The notes: a model not told the origin generated them from the sequence alone. A stretch of 64,000 bases of DNA from Neobacillus sp. DY30 (GCF_030123065.1 NZ_CP126093.1:5276001-5340000); one strand, 5' to 3'; positions 18,028 to 25,560 are shown, counted from the first letter of the stretch. Made by a program: numbers and translations.

Positions 18028-18072
18028 CTGTCCGCCTGAGGTGGACAGTGTCCACGAGCGGTGACAGGCACC
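18028..18072 (+). repeat. REP-like palindromic element, full 45-bp unit (copy 2)
   Basis: Identical over 45 bp to the unit at 15153. It lies directly after a terminator and before the small gene that ends at 18086. Confidence 0.9.
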
Positions 18073-18085
18073 GCCCACTGTCTCT

Positions 18086-18217
18086 CTATTTTTTGTTATT
18101 GTTTTCTGTTTCGTTGTTTTGAACGATTTGTTTTATTTCGCCTGTGTCACCTTTGGCGTTGATGATTTCGAAGATTTGGTTGAGTCCTTCGCTTGTTTGG
18201 TCTTTTTCTTTTTCCAT
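18086..18217 (-). CDS. Small 43-aa hydrophilic protein downstream of cutC
   Basis: ATG 18217 has GGAGG a few bases upstream, and the frame runs 43 codons to TAG. The product (MEKEKDQTSEGLNQIFEI, then INAKGDTGEIKQIVQNNE) is highly charged and predicted helical, with an Asn/Lys tail. It starts 39 bp after cutC on the same strand, so it is probably in the cutC transcript. I do not recognise a family. Codon use with a good ribosome site supports a real gene. Confidence 0.55.
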   Translation of the reverse strand: MEKEKDQTSEGLNQIFEIINAKGDTGEIKQIVQNNETENNNKK

Positions 18218-18256
18218 TGCTGCCTCCATGGGTAAGGTTATTTTTAATATGCCCAA

Positions 18257-18934
18257 TTATTTCAAGGTATGAACGATTTCAATAGCTTTTTCTAAGGAGA
18301 CACTTTTTAGGATGCTATTTTCATTTCTTATGGCTGTTCCGAAGTGATAGTGATTTGTTGCTGCTTGTGTATGTACCTGCCTGATATTATCTTTTGATAA
18401 ACCGCTGCCGATAAGGATATGTGTATTTGTACAGGTTTCCTTCATTTTTCTTAAGGTTTCCAAACGTGTTTCCCAGTCACCATAACCACCAGAGGTTAAA
18501 ATGGTCGTAATCTCTTTATATTGGTCTATTTTCTGCGCTGCTTTCATTATATTATTTGAGCTGTCGATGGCACGGTGAAACGTAACCTCCATAGTACCTA
18601 CTTCCGTTAATAACTCTTCAACACGGCGGAAATCAACGTCCCCTTTGTTATCCAGTACTCCGAATACTACACCATTTGCCCCTATCGACCGAATAATTCG
18701 TATATCATTTTTCATAATCGTAATGTCATCTTCTGAATAACAAAATGATTGAGCATGTGGTCTCACCATAACATTGACAGGAATGTTTACACTATTAACA
18801 ACCTTTTCGATTAATCCATAGCTTGGAGTGATTCCGCCTTCTGTTAATCCAGACACCAATTCAATCCGGTCTGCACCTGATCTTTCGATTAATTTTGCAT
18901 CCTCTACCGTAACCGCAATAAATTCGATTAACAT
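18257..18934 (-). CDS. cutC: CutC family protein
   Basis: This 225-aa TIM-barrel protein begins MLIEFIAVTVEDAKLIERSG and has SGADRIELVSGLTEGGITPS, VNVMVRPHAQSFCYS, FHRAIDS and ILTSGG, all typical of CutC. The family is linked to copper homeostasis, though its chemistry is not settled. It is divergent from the copper nitrite reductase gene across a 206-bp shared promoter region, which fits a copper connection. AAGGAGAG precedes the ATG. Confidence 0.92.
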   Translation of the reverse strand: MLIEFIAVTVEDAKLIERSGADRIELVSGLTEGGITPSYGLIEKVVNSVNIPVNVMVRPHAQSFCYSEDDITIMKNDIRIIRSIGANGVVFGVLDNKGDVDFRRVEELLTEVGTMEVTFHRAIDSSNNIMKAAQKIDQYKEITTILTSGGYGDWETRLETLRKMKETCTNTHILIGSGLSKDNIRQVHTQAATNHYHFGTAIRNENSILKSVSLEKAIEIVHTLK

Positions 18935-19060
18935 TATTTACTCTCCTTCTCGATGTCACACAGGATTTTTTACTATTAATTATTTATTTTACTTAATAAA
19001 CTTATAAATATTATTAAATGCTCAACATTTCACAAATTGTTCAAACAATTCTGAATAATA

Positions 19061-19102
19061 AGTGATACTAATCACTAGGATAATTTTTACAAAATTTACA
19101 AT
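19061..19102 (+). promoter_or_regulatory. FNR/CRP-like operator with -10 box upstream of nirK
   Basis: AGTGA-TACTAA-TCACT (19061-19076) matches the FNR pattern TGTGA-N6-TCACA with one mismatch per half-site. A TACAAT -10 box lies at 19097-19102. The operator centre falls about 40.5-41.5 bp before the predicted start of transcription, the standard place for an activator at a class II promoter. This predicts activation under low oxygen. Confidence 0.6.
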
Positions 19103-19140
19103 GAAAGTGTAGTCATCTTATATCAAAGGGGTAGGATCGA

Positions 19141-20184
19141 ATGAGAAAGTTTGTTAAGGTTGCAAGTGTTATTGTCACTTCTGTTATGGTTTTAACTGCC
19201 TGTAATTCAGCCAATTTCTCCAATGAAAAACAGACTGCAAAAGCGAACACATCCTCACAAGTAATTGAACCTCATAAAAATCTCAATCAACAGCCAATTC
19301 CACTCAAGATAGTACGTGTCGGTCAACACGAAGTTAATATTGAAATGACCGCCCAAATAACCGATATCGAAATTACCAAAGGCAATATGTACAAAGCATG
19401 GACATTTAACGGTGAAGCCCCAGGACCAGTAATTGTTGTCAATGAAGGTGACACCATTAACTTTACCTTAAAAAACATGGATCCTTCAATCCCGCACAGC
19501 ATGGACTTTCATGCCGTTCATGCCTCCCCATCACAAGATTTTGTAGATATCATGCCAAATGAAACCGGAAACTTTACTTATCCGGCTAACAATCCAGGAG
19601 TTTTCATGTATCACTGTGGAACAAAGCCGGTTTTGGCTCATATTGCAAACGGTATGCACGGTACGATCATTGTTAAGCCTAAAAACGGATACCCGACAGA
19701 AGCTGAAATCGACCGTGAATTTGTCATCGTTCAAAATGAATGGTATAAATACAACGACCTAGAGGATTTTATGAATGGAGTACCTAGTAATGTGGTATTT
19801 TCCGCCAAAGCTTTAAAAGAAGGCGATATTAATACAAACGGAACGGTTGGTGCCCTAGTCGACACTCCATTACTGGCGAAGGTCGGCGAGAAAGTCAGAA
19901 TATACATTAACAATGTTGGACCGAATGAAGTCAGCAGTTTTCACGTGGTGGGTACAGTCTTTGATCATGTTTATATTGATGGTAATCCGTTTAACCTCAT
20001 GAAAGGTTTGCAAACTGTAATGCTGCCTGCAAGCGGCGGAGCCGTTGTGGAATTTACGGTCACTAAAGAAGGCAGTTATCCCATTGTAACACATCAGTTT
20101 AACCATGCAACAAAGGGCGCTGTTGGAATTTTGAAAGTAACAAAAGACGGATCAGACGATGGCAGCGCAGCCATGTCACATTAA
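19141..20184 (+). CDS. nirK: Copper-containing nitrite reductase (NirK), lipoprotein
   Basis: This 347-aa protein has a lipoprotein signal (VMVLTAC, lipid Cys at about 21) and two cupredoxin domains. Type 1 copper ligands are seen in HSMDFH, MYHCG and AHIANGMHG (His, Cys, His, Met). The type 2 site uses the His residues of DFHAVH and YHCG with a C-terminal His in HQFNHATKGAVGIL. Asp of HSMDFH matches the catalytic Asp. It reduces nitrite to nitric oxide on the outer face of the membrane. The c551-type cytochrome at 59981 is a possible electron donor, as reported for Geobacillus-type NirK. Confidence 0.9.
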   Translation: MRKFVKVASVIVTSVMVLTACNSANFSNEKQTAKANTSSQVIEPHKNLNQQPIPLKIVRVGQHEVNIEMTAQITDIEITKGNMYKAWTFNGEAPGPVIVVNEGDTINFTLKNMDPSIPHSMDFHAVHASPSQDFVDIMPNETGNFTYPANNPGVFMYHCGTKPVLAHIANGMHGTIIVKPKNGYPTEAEIDREFVIVQNEWYKYNDLEDFMNGVPSNVVFSAKALKEGDINTNGTVGALVDTPLLAKVGEKVRIYINNVGPNEVSSFHVVGTVFDHVYIDGNPFNLMKGLQTVMLPASGGAVVEFTVTKEGSYPIVTHQFNHATKGAVGILKVTKDGSDDGSAAMSH

Positions 20185-20196
20185 AACTTCGAAGAG

Positions 20197-20221
20197 CATC
20201 GGAATTCTCCGATGTTTTTTA
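20197..20221 (+). terminator. Rho-independent terminator of nirK
   Basis: CATCGGA and TCCGATG (20197-20203, 20208-20214) form a 7-bp stem followed by T6. Confidence 0.8.
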
Positions 20222-20260
20222 TTTTCAAGTTACCAACAATGATTATAGCACCGCGCAAGA

Positions 20261-20393
20261 TTATCCACAGTTATGAGTTTTTTTATTTTCTAGTTTTCAC
20301 TTATCCACAGAACCTATAAACTTATCCACGGAATCAACATATTTATTCACAACTGTTAATTAGTTACTCACATTTCCCATTAACATATCCACA
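20261..20393 (+). other. Phased array of six DnaA-box-like 9-mers
   Basis: TTATCCACA occurs exactly at 20261-20269 and 20301-20309. TTATCCACG is at 20322, TTATTCACA at 20343, TTACTCACA at 20364 and ATATCCACA at 20385. All point the same way. The last five start exactly 21 bp apart (two helical turns), and the first is 40 bp before them. The array lies between the nirK terminator and the terminator of the convergent 57-aa gene, so it is not coding. It looks like a DnaA-titrating cluster comparable in principle to datA or the B. subtilis DnaA-box clusters. Confidence 0.75.
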
Positions 20394-20415
20394 AATAAAC
20401 CCCAAAAATAAAAAA

Positions 20416-20432
20416 GTCTGGGAATCCCAGAC
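20416..20432 (-). terminator. Rho-independent terminator of the 57-aa gene
   Basis: GTCTGGG-ATT-CCCAGAC with a long T-rich run on the minus strand follows the stop codon at 20438. A shorter T run on the plus side makes it possibly bidirectional. Confidence 0.75.
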
Positions 20433-20437
20433 CTTTT

Positions 20438-20611
20438 CTATATTCTAGCTCCTAATTCTATTGCTTTACTATTGTGATACAAAGACTTCACCTTTAATTC
20501 ATACTTAAGTTCGTCACATAAACAATCATACTGCATCATTTCAATATGACGGTACTGAAATAAATGATAATAGTATTTCCCTCTTAGTAAAATACTTTTT
20601 AACGACAACAC
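20438..20611 (-). CDS. 57-aa protein controlled by a cyclic-di-GMP riboswitch
   Basis: GTG 20611 follows GGAGG with a 7-base spacer; the frame runs 57 codons to TAG and then reaches a terminator. The product starts MLSLKSILLRGKYYYHLF and ends KSLYHNSKAIELGARI. It is Tyr/His-rich at the front, helical and charged at the back, with two Cys residues and no membrane helix. It is the only gene between a cyclic-di-GMP-I aptamer and a terminator, so it is probably the riboswitch output. I recognise no family; the length and helical C-terminus loosely recall Spo0E-type small regulators, but the SxxLD motif is absent. Confidence 0.7.
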   Translation of the reverse strand: MLSLKSILLRGKYYYHLFQYRHIEMMQYDCLCDELKYELKVKSLYHNSKAIELGARI

Positions 20612-20633
20612 AAAAAAACCTCCTTAATTTATC

Positions 20634-20751
20634 TACATAAATCGCAGAGGATCGTGTTCGGTAACTGGCTGGCATCGTTGTAAAAAACATTAGCCCCTGT
20701 AGTTTTGCGTCACCATTTTTCAATAGTTTTGCCGTTTCGTACGATTTATGT
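20634..20751 (-). promoter_or_regulatory. Cyclic-di-GMP-I (GEMM-I) riboswitch
   Basis: The minus strand reads GAAACGGCAAAAC, then GGTGACGCAAAACTACAGG, GGCTAA, a variable loop, and ATGCCAGCCAGTTACCG. These are the conserved GEMM-I elements: GGCAAA, GACGCAAA, the tetraloop-receptor region and GCC-x-GTTACCG. Core span is about 20655-20745. Two flanking pairings are possible: ATCGT with ACGAT closing P1, or the longer ACATAAATCG with CGATTTATGT (20634-20643), which may form the expression platform just before the GGAGG site of the 57-aa gene. Confidence 0.88.
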
Positions 20752-20832
20752 GTTTAATAGAACTATATGCTACCGCTAAATAATAAAAAAGAGTCTTAGG
20801 TCCTGCTTTGCTTTTATATCCTTTTTATTACT

Positions 20833-20856
20833 ATAGGCTGCTCAGCCTATTTTTTC
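20833..20856 (+). terminator. Plus-strand terminator hairpin upstream of the VanY-type gene
   Basis: ATAGGCTG-CT-CAGCCTAT (8-bp perfect stem) is followed by T6. No plus-strand gene ends here, so it may block read-through into the VanY-type gene or end a short RNA starting opposite the riboswitch. Confidence 0.6.
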
Positions 20857-20865
20857 AAAAATACG

Positions 20866-20894
20866 TTGTTGCGTAGCGAAAGATGTAACATAAT
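20866..20894 (+). promoter_or_regulatory. Probable promoter of the VanY-type gene
   Basis: TTGTTG (20866-20871), a 17-bp spacer and CATAAT (20889-20894) lie about 64 bp before GTG 20958. A second TTGACG at about 20904 has no good -10 partner. Confidence 0.5.
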
Positions 20895-20957
20895 GTATTA
20901 TATTGACGTCTAATCCTGTTAGGTTTGACTTATTTTTAAAAGTAAGGGTGTTTTATT

Positions 20958-21803
20958 GTGAAAAAGAATTCTTCTATATTTGTGAGTTTAGTCATGATGA
21001 CTTTACTAATATCAGGTTGTTCAGAGAAAATCCTCAATGCCAAAGGCTATCCCGGTCAATCTGAGGTAACTTCTGAGGTTAAGGCAGACACTCATAACAA
21101 AGACGCAAAGCATTCAAATGACCAAATGCAGAATAATGTCGAACAGGCAAAGCAATCAGTGGCAAATACATCTGATGAAAACATGAAACGACATACAACA
21201 GATAAGAATCAAGATGGCATCCAGGTTGTTTTCAATCCAGAAAGTATTCCGGTGCTCGTTAATAAACAAAATAAACTTCCAGAAAATTATAAACCTGCCG
21301 ATCTTGTTTATACTGATATTCCTTTTGTTTCTGATGTGACGAATGAAAAACGCAAAATGCGGCGTGTTGCGGCGGCGGCGGTCAATCAATTGTTTGCTGG
21401 TGCTAAAGCTGATGGGATTTCTCTATTAGCAGTTTCGGCATATCGATCTCATGAAACGCAAACGACATTGTTTAACTCTTATGTGAACCGTGATGGTTAT
21501 GAAAAAGCAAGAACCTATAGTGCATTACCTGGCACAAGTGAACATGAAACCGGCCTGGCTATTGATGTTACCAGCGGCAACGGAAAGTGTGCGGCGGAAA
21601 ATTGTTTTGGAGGTACACCGGAAGCGATTTGGCTCGAACAGCATGCAGCCGAATACGGATTTATCATTAGATATCCACAGGGAAAAGAAAGCATTACTGG
21701 ATACCAATACGAGCCTTGGCACCTTCGCTATGTCGGTAAGGAATTGGCACTTGAGATTACGAGCAAAGGTATTACGCTTGAGGAATATTATAATGAAGTT
21801 TAA
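20958..21803 (+). CDS. VanY-type D-alanyl-D-alanine carboxypeptidase, lipoprotein
   Basis: This protein of 281 aa has a lipobox (LLISGCSEK, Cys about 21), a charged linker to about 90 and a peptidase M15B domain. Metal and catalytic motifs are SAYRSHETQ, GTSEHETGLAID (SxHxxGxAxD) and EPWHLRYVG (the ExxH zinc motif). It trims the terminal D-Ala from peptidoglycan stem peptides outside the membrane. No vanR/S or vanHAX genes are present, so a wall-remodelling role is more likely than glycopeptide resistance. It starts with GTG. Confidence 0.88.
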   Translation: MKKNSSIFVSLVMMTLLISGCSEKILNAKGYPGQSEVTSEVKADTHNKDAKHSNDQMQNNVEQAKQSVANTSDENMKRHTTDKNQDGIQVVFNPESIPVLVNKQNKLPENYKPADLVYTDIPFVSDVTNEKRKMRRVAAAAVNQLFAGAKADGISLLAVSAYRSHETQTTLFNSYVNRDGYEKARTYSALPGTSEHETGLAIDVTSGNGKCAAENCFGGTPEAIWLEQHAAEYGFIIRYPQGKESITGYQYEPWHLRYVGKELALEITSKGITLEEYYNEV

Positions 21804-21809
21804 AAAAAT

Positions 21810-21843
21810 GCGTCAAGCTCCAATAGTGGAACTTGACGCTTTT
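21810..21843. terminator. Bidirectional Rho-independent terminator
   Basis: GCGTCAAG and CTTGACGC (21810-21817, 21832-21839) with an inner TCCA/TGGA pair are flanked by A7 and T4. It separates the convergent VanY-type and telA genes. Confidence 0.85.
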
Positions 21844-21844
21844 C

Positions 21845-23032
21845 TTATTTACCTTTAATTTCTAAGAGTTTGAGCCTTAAATCGTTTTCCATATTCGCTA
21901 GTTCCTGCTCAGCTAAACGCCGTTTGTGACGTCCCTCTTCCTGGATGCGCATCGTCTCTTCTAGGGTGGTGATCAAGTTTTCCTGTGTTTTCTTAAGTGT
22001 TTCAATATCGACGAGTCCACGCTCATTTTCTTTCGCTGTTTCAATGGTATTGGTTTTTAGCATTTCAGCATTTTTTAATAACAGCTCATTTGTCGTCTGT
22101 GATACTTTTTTCTGTGCTTCTACTGCATGACGCTGGCGAATGAGCGTCAGCGCAATCGCGACTTGATTTTTCCAAAGCGGAATTGCGGTCATGATAGACG
22201 ATTGTATTTTTTCGACGAGGGCTTGGTTTGTATTTTGAATCAGACGGATTTGCGGAGCGCTCTGAATCGTGATTTCCCGGCTCAATTTCAAATCGTATAA
22301 ACGTTTGTCCAATCGGTCAGCAAACTGTATCATATCGTTTACTTCTTGGACCTTCATTTGATCATTTGTGGCCTCTGCTGCCCTTTTCATTTCTGGGATT
22401 GTCTTTTGGTGCATCTCCTCCAGCTTAATTTCTCCTGCCGCAATATAAACATTTAAAGCATGGAAATATTCTTTATTTGTTTCATAAAGCTGTTCCAAAA
22501 GTTTTATATCCGATAACAGCACATTCTTGCTGCGGTCAAGTTTCACACTAATCCGGTCTATTTGTGCACCTGTCTTTTGATATTTGGATAAGACTTCTTG
22601 AAGCGAGTTTGAAATTTTTCCAAACATACGCCCAAAAAAGGATGGCTTCCCTTCCTTCAGTTCATCTGGATTAACTTCGTCCAGCCTCTTCATTAAATCA
22701 CTAATGATTTCGCCAACCTCACCAATATCCTTTTTCTGTACATGTTCGAGCATGGTGTGGGAAAAACTTAAGAGCTTCCCTTGTGCCTGGGTACCGTACG
22801 TAATCATCGCCTGATGATTTCTTGGGTCGATCTGTTCAGCGAGTTGATAAGCCTTTGCCCGGTTCTCTTCAGGAATGACATCAATCAGCTTTGTAGGCTT
22901 GGCTTCCTGAAGCTGTGGTGCCGGTTCCGCCTGTATTTGTGGTGTAAGCTCGTTATCACCGAACGGGTTTGCCAGGATATCATCCAATAAGTTTCCAGTT
23001 TTTTTAGCCTGTGGAGAGTTATTTTCGCTCAT
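21845..23032 (-). CDS. yaaN: TelA/YaaN family toxic-anion-resistance protein
   Basis: This 395-aa, mostly helical, soluble protein matches the TelA family ([56 protein letters not shown]). Members are tied to tellurite and cell-envelope stress tolerance; the biochemical role is unknown. The start overlaps the xpaC stop by 4 bp (ATGA), which indicates coupled translation. Co-transcription from a sigma-W promoter upstream of xpaC matches the B. subtilis xpaC-yaaN unit. Confidence 0.88.
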   Translation of the reverse strand: MSENNSPQAKKTGNLLDDILANPFGDNELTPQIQAEPAPQLQEAKPTKLIDVIPEENRAKAYQLAEQIDPRNHQAMITYGTQAQGKLLSFSHTMLEHVQKKDIGEVGEIISDLMKRLDEVNPDELKEGKPSFFGRMFGKISNSLQEVLSKYQKTGAQIDRISVKLDRSKNVLLSDIKLLEQLYETNKEYFHALNVYIAAGEIKLEEMHQKTIPEMKRAAEATNDQMKVQEVNDMIQFADRLDKRLYDLKLSREITIQSAPQIRLIQNTNQALVEKIQSSIMTAIPLWKNQVAIALTLIRQRHAVEAQKKVSQTTNELLLKNAEMLKTNTIETAKENERGLVDIETLKKTQENLITTLEETMRIQEEGRHKRRLAEQELANMENDLRLKLLEIKGK

Positions 23033-23688
23033 TTTAGCCTCCTGCTTTCGTCTATGGTTTTAGTATCATTAAGTTTTTTTATAGACTGTTTTGCAACATC
23101 AATTTCAAAATTCAAGGAATCTAAATCGTCGGAAACAACATGATAGAGGTCCTCTTCCAGGGCCTTCGTTAAATCTGTTAAGGTTTGCCGCGTCTCATAT
23201 AAAGATACATCCATCTCATGACTTTTCTTCGGCTGCTGTGCTAAAAAACGATATTTCTCGGTTAATTCAACGACAGAATCTAAGTGAGAAAAATAAAATT
23301 TCTCCGCTTTATAAAAGCGCCTCGGTTCACTTTGAGCCATGCTTTGAATTTTCCTTGTAATCCGTAGAACGTCAAGTCTTTGCTTTATTGTAGATAGATC
23401 GCGGATGGAAAATAATGATTTATTTAGTTTGTTAATTTTTCGTTTAGCTTCATCTAAATTCTTCTTTATATAACGATATTCTTTTCTCGTAAGCTGATGT
23501 TTTTTTAAAAAGCGGGATGTCATGACCGCGGATGTAATCTTGTAAACGATGACACCGCCTGCTAAAGAAATGGCGGACGAAGCCAAAAATGTTAAATCAA
23601 AGGCAAAATAGCTTAGAAACCATACCGTGACCACAGATGGAACAGTCACAACACTCTGGATTAAAAAAGATAAAAATCGGTTCATCAT
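23029..23688 (-). CDS. xpaC: XpaC family (5-bromo-4-chloroindolyl phosphate hydrolysis) membrane protein
   Basis: This 219-aa protein has two N-terminal membrane helices (about 8-30 and 35-55) and a long charged helical tail ([20 protein letters not shown]). Size, topology and pairing with a TelA gene match XpaC of B. subtilis. Despite its name its activity is not established; it probably helps the envelope-stress response with TelA. CAGGAG precedes tandem ATGs at 23688 and 23685. Confidence 0.82.
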   Translation of the reverse strand: MMNRFLSFLIQSVVTVPSVVTVWFLSYFAFDLTFLASSAISLAGGVIVYKITSAVMTSRFLKKHQLTRKEYRYIKKNLDEAKRKINKLNKSLFSIRDLSTIKQRLDVLRITRKIQSMAQSEPRRFYKAEKFYFSHLDSVVELTEKYRFLAQQPKKSHEMDVSLYETRQTLTDLTKALEEDLYHVVSDDLDSLNFEIDVAKQSIKKLNDTKTIDESRRLK

Positions 23689-23721
23689 AATCGACTCCTG
23701 ACTAAAAATCCTTTATATTCA

Positions 23722-23747
23722 TACGAACTACCGACAAAAATGTTTCA
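23722..23747 (-). promoter_or_regulatory. ECF sigma-W promoter of xpaC-yaaN
   Basis: On the minus strand TGAAAC (23742-23747), exactly 16 bp, then CGTA (23722-23725) match the sigma-W consensus fully, 34 bp before the xpaC start. The orthologous operon belongs to the B. subtilis sigma-W regulon, which supports the call. Confidence 0.8.
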
Positions 23748-23876
23748 GCAAATATAAAATACAAAAAAAGGAAGATACCCCTCATACTTCAACAATACAC
23801 CATAAAACTCCTGCTTTCCATAGACCACAAACGTAAACAAGACTAAGACCTAAGACGTATTTTTGGGCTGCATTGC

Positions 23877-23956
23877 GACACGTGATATGGTGACACGTGA
23901 TATGGTGACATGGTGACAGGCACCACCCGTGGACAATTTCCACCCTAGGTGGACAG
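23877..23956 (-). repeat. REP-like element (copy 3) with tandem 15-bp additions
   Basis: The core GGTGACAGGCACC (23912-23924) is followed by inverted-orientation arms (CCGTGGAC, TCCACCCTAGGTGGACAG). Before it lie two exact copies of GACACGTGATATGGT (23877-23891, 23892-23906) and a partial third. The left flank TTTTTGGGCTGCA also flanks copy 1. The 390-bp gap 23689-24079 otherwise holds the sigma-W promoter and AT-rich sequence; a CATAGGATA at 24023 matches a sigma-K-type -10 but lacks a clear -35. Confidence 0.8.
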
Positions 23957-24079
23957 TTTGCCTTCTCTTTCCTGTTGTTTAATGTTTTCTAGGCTTTAGC
24001 CCAAGAGGATTATCCAGTTATACATAGGATATGAGGGTATCACATTATATTATTTCAACTATATAGATAGAGGAGTGCG

Positions 24080-24484
24080 ATGAAACGAATGTATCAACCA
24101 TTTGGAATGCCCGTTGATTATCGATTTGGACATCAAGGAGGTCACCATGGCGGTGGTCATCATGGCGGCGGTCACCACGGCGGTGGATTTAATTTAGGTA
24201 ATGTTGGGGCTGGATTGCTCGGTCTTGGTTTAGGATATTTAGGTTCTAGTCTCGGTGGCGGCTATGGACCAGGTTACGGTTACGGCGGTTTTGGTCCAGG
24301 ATATGGAGCTGGTTATGGATATCCAGGTGGATATTCAGGATATGGTTCTGGTTATGGAGCTGGTTATGGTCCTGGTTATGTTCCTGGTTATGGACCAGGA
24401 ATGGGTGGTTATGGCGGCGGATACGGTCCTGGTTATGGACCAGGAATGGGTGGTTATGGCGGCGGATACGGTCCTGGTTATTAA
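24080..24484 (+). CDS. Gly/Tyr/His-rich low-complexity protein
   Basis: This 134-aa protein has a short unique start (MKRMYQPFGMPVDYRFGH) and three HHGGG repeats. A short hydrophobic Gly/Leu stretch (LGNVGAGLLGLGLGYLG) and about 75 residues of GYGPGYG-like repeats follow, with two nearly identical copies of GPGMGGYGGG. The composition is like spore-coat and exosporium structural proteins of Bacillus, and the His clusters could bind metal. No enzymatic domain is expected. GAGGAG precedes the ATG. The spore-coat idea is an inference from composition only. Confidence 0.75.
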   Translation: MKRMYQPFGMPVDYRFGHQGGHHGGGHHGGGHHGGGFNLGNVGAGLLGLGLGYLGSSLGGGYGPGYGYGGFGPGYGAGYGYPGGYSGYGSGYGAGYGPGYVPGYGPGMGGYGGGYGPGYGPGMGGYGGGYGPGY

Positions 24485-24506
24485 CTCTATAAAAACTCTA
24501 AAATAA

Positions 24507-24556
24507 ATAGCGTGAGGAACTTGAGAACAATCAAGGACCTAACGCTATTTTTTATT
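24507..24556 (+). terminator. Rho-independent terminator
   Basis: ATAGCGT and ACGCTAT with inner AGG/CCT and CTTGA/TCAAG pairs form a long stem, followed by T6 and a further T-rich run. Confidence 0.8.
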
Positions 24557-24597
24557 TTTTGAATTATTTTTACTGTTTTTTTGTTTCAGACGGTGTA

Positions 24598-24621
24598 AAA
24601 TGTTTCTCATAGGAAACATTT
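24598..24621. promoter_or_regulatory. MntR-like palindromic operator upstream of the ZIP transporter
   Basis: AAATGTTTC-TCATAG-GAAACATTT is a perfect 9-bp inverted repeat. The inner GTTTC-N6-GAAAC resembles the B. subtilis MntR box (TTTGCCTTAAGGAAAC). It lies just before a TATAAT at 24637-24642, covering the -35 region of the ZIP gene, where a bound repressor would block transcription. Confidence 0.55.
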
Positions 24622-24701
24622 CTGTATCCGCACATATATAATACTATTCAAAACTTTCAAACACTAAAATAAACATTTTTAAATAAAAAGGAGAAGAGAC
24701 T

Positions 24702-25511
24702 ATGACGGAGAATCTGCTATTAGCATTTGGGCTGACATTATTTGCTGGCCTTGCAACAGGCATAGGAAGTCTGCTCGCATTTTTTACATCACACACAAAC
24801 ACAAAATTTCTATCTGTTACCCTCGGATTCTCGGCGGGTGTCATGATTTATGTATCTATGGTAGAGATTTTCGTGAAAGCAAAGGTAGCACTTGTAGATG
24901 CCATGGGAGTTGTTCCCGGGAATTGGTTAACGGTTGGGGGATTTTTCGGAGGTATGATCCTCATAGCCGCAATCGACAAGTTCATTCCAAAGCAATCGAA
25001 CCCGCATGAATTAAAAACTGTTGAAGATATGAATCAACCTAGTATGGTCAATGGAAAGCCCGACCTTTTAAAAATGGGTACATTTACAGCACTTGCCATC
25101 GGGATTCATAACTTTCCAGAAGGAATTGCTACCTTTACTTCCGCTTTACAGGATCCGGCACTCGGTATTGCCATCGCTGTCGCAATAGCCATCCATAACA
25201 TTCCTGAGGGTATCGCAGTTTCCGTGCCTGTTTACTTTGCGACAGGTGATAAGAAAAAGGCTTTTAAACTATCATTCTTATCTGGCTTATCCGAACCAAT
25301 TGGTGCTCTAGCCGCTTATTTATTCTTAATGCCTTTTCTAAATGATATTATGTTTGGAATTATCTTTGCTGCAGTCGCAGGGATCATGGTGTTTATCTCT
25401 CTGGACGAATTATTACCGGCCGCAAAAAGGTATGACGAAACCCATCTATCAATCTACGGCCTAATTGCCGGTATGGCCGTCATGGCAGTTAGCCTTTTAC
25501 TTTTCATCTAA
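24702..25511 (+). CDS. zupT: ZIP family divalent metal transporter (ZupT-like)
   Basis: This 269-aa protein has about eight membrane helices. The metal path motifs HNFPEGIATF and HNIPEGIAVSVP are the paired HNxPEG signatures of ZupT-type ZIP importers. It should import Zn, Mn or Fe into the cytosol. AAAAGGAGA precedes the ATG. The upstream MntR-like palindrome suggests that manganese may be its physiological substrate or signal. It is monocistronic. Confidence 0.9.
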   Translation: MTENLLLAFGLTLFAGLATGIGSLLAFFTSHTNTKFLSVTLGFSAGVMIYVSMVEIFVKAKVALVDAMGVVPGNWLTVGGFFGGMILIAAIDKFIPKQSNPHELKTVEDMNQPSMVNGKPDLLKMGTFTALAIGIHNFPEGIATFTSALQDPALGIAIAVAIAIHNIPEGIAVSVPVYFATGDKKKAFKLSFLSGLSEPIGALAAYLFLMPFLNDIMFGIIFAAVAGIMVFISLDELLPAAKRYDETHLSIYGLIAGMAVMAVSLLLFI

Positions 25512-25537
25512 TCACAAATTATAACGAAATACTCGAG

Positions 25538-25560
25538 AGCCAGCAGAAATGCTGGCTTTT
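25538..25560 (+). terminator. Rho-independent terminator of zupT
   Basis: AGCCAGCA-GAAA-TGCTGGCT is a perfect 8-bp stem followed by TTT and a further T-rich stretch. Confidence 0.85.

Noticed and set aside
24023-24031. Sigma-K promoter for the Gly/Tyr-rich gene
   Set aside because: CATAGGATA fits the -10 but no AC-type -35 lies at the right distance.
24255-24506. Alternative frame inside the Gly/Tyr-rich gene
   Set aside because: It arises from the repetitive codons; the 24080 frame has the ribosome site and sensible composition.
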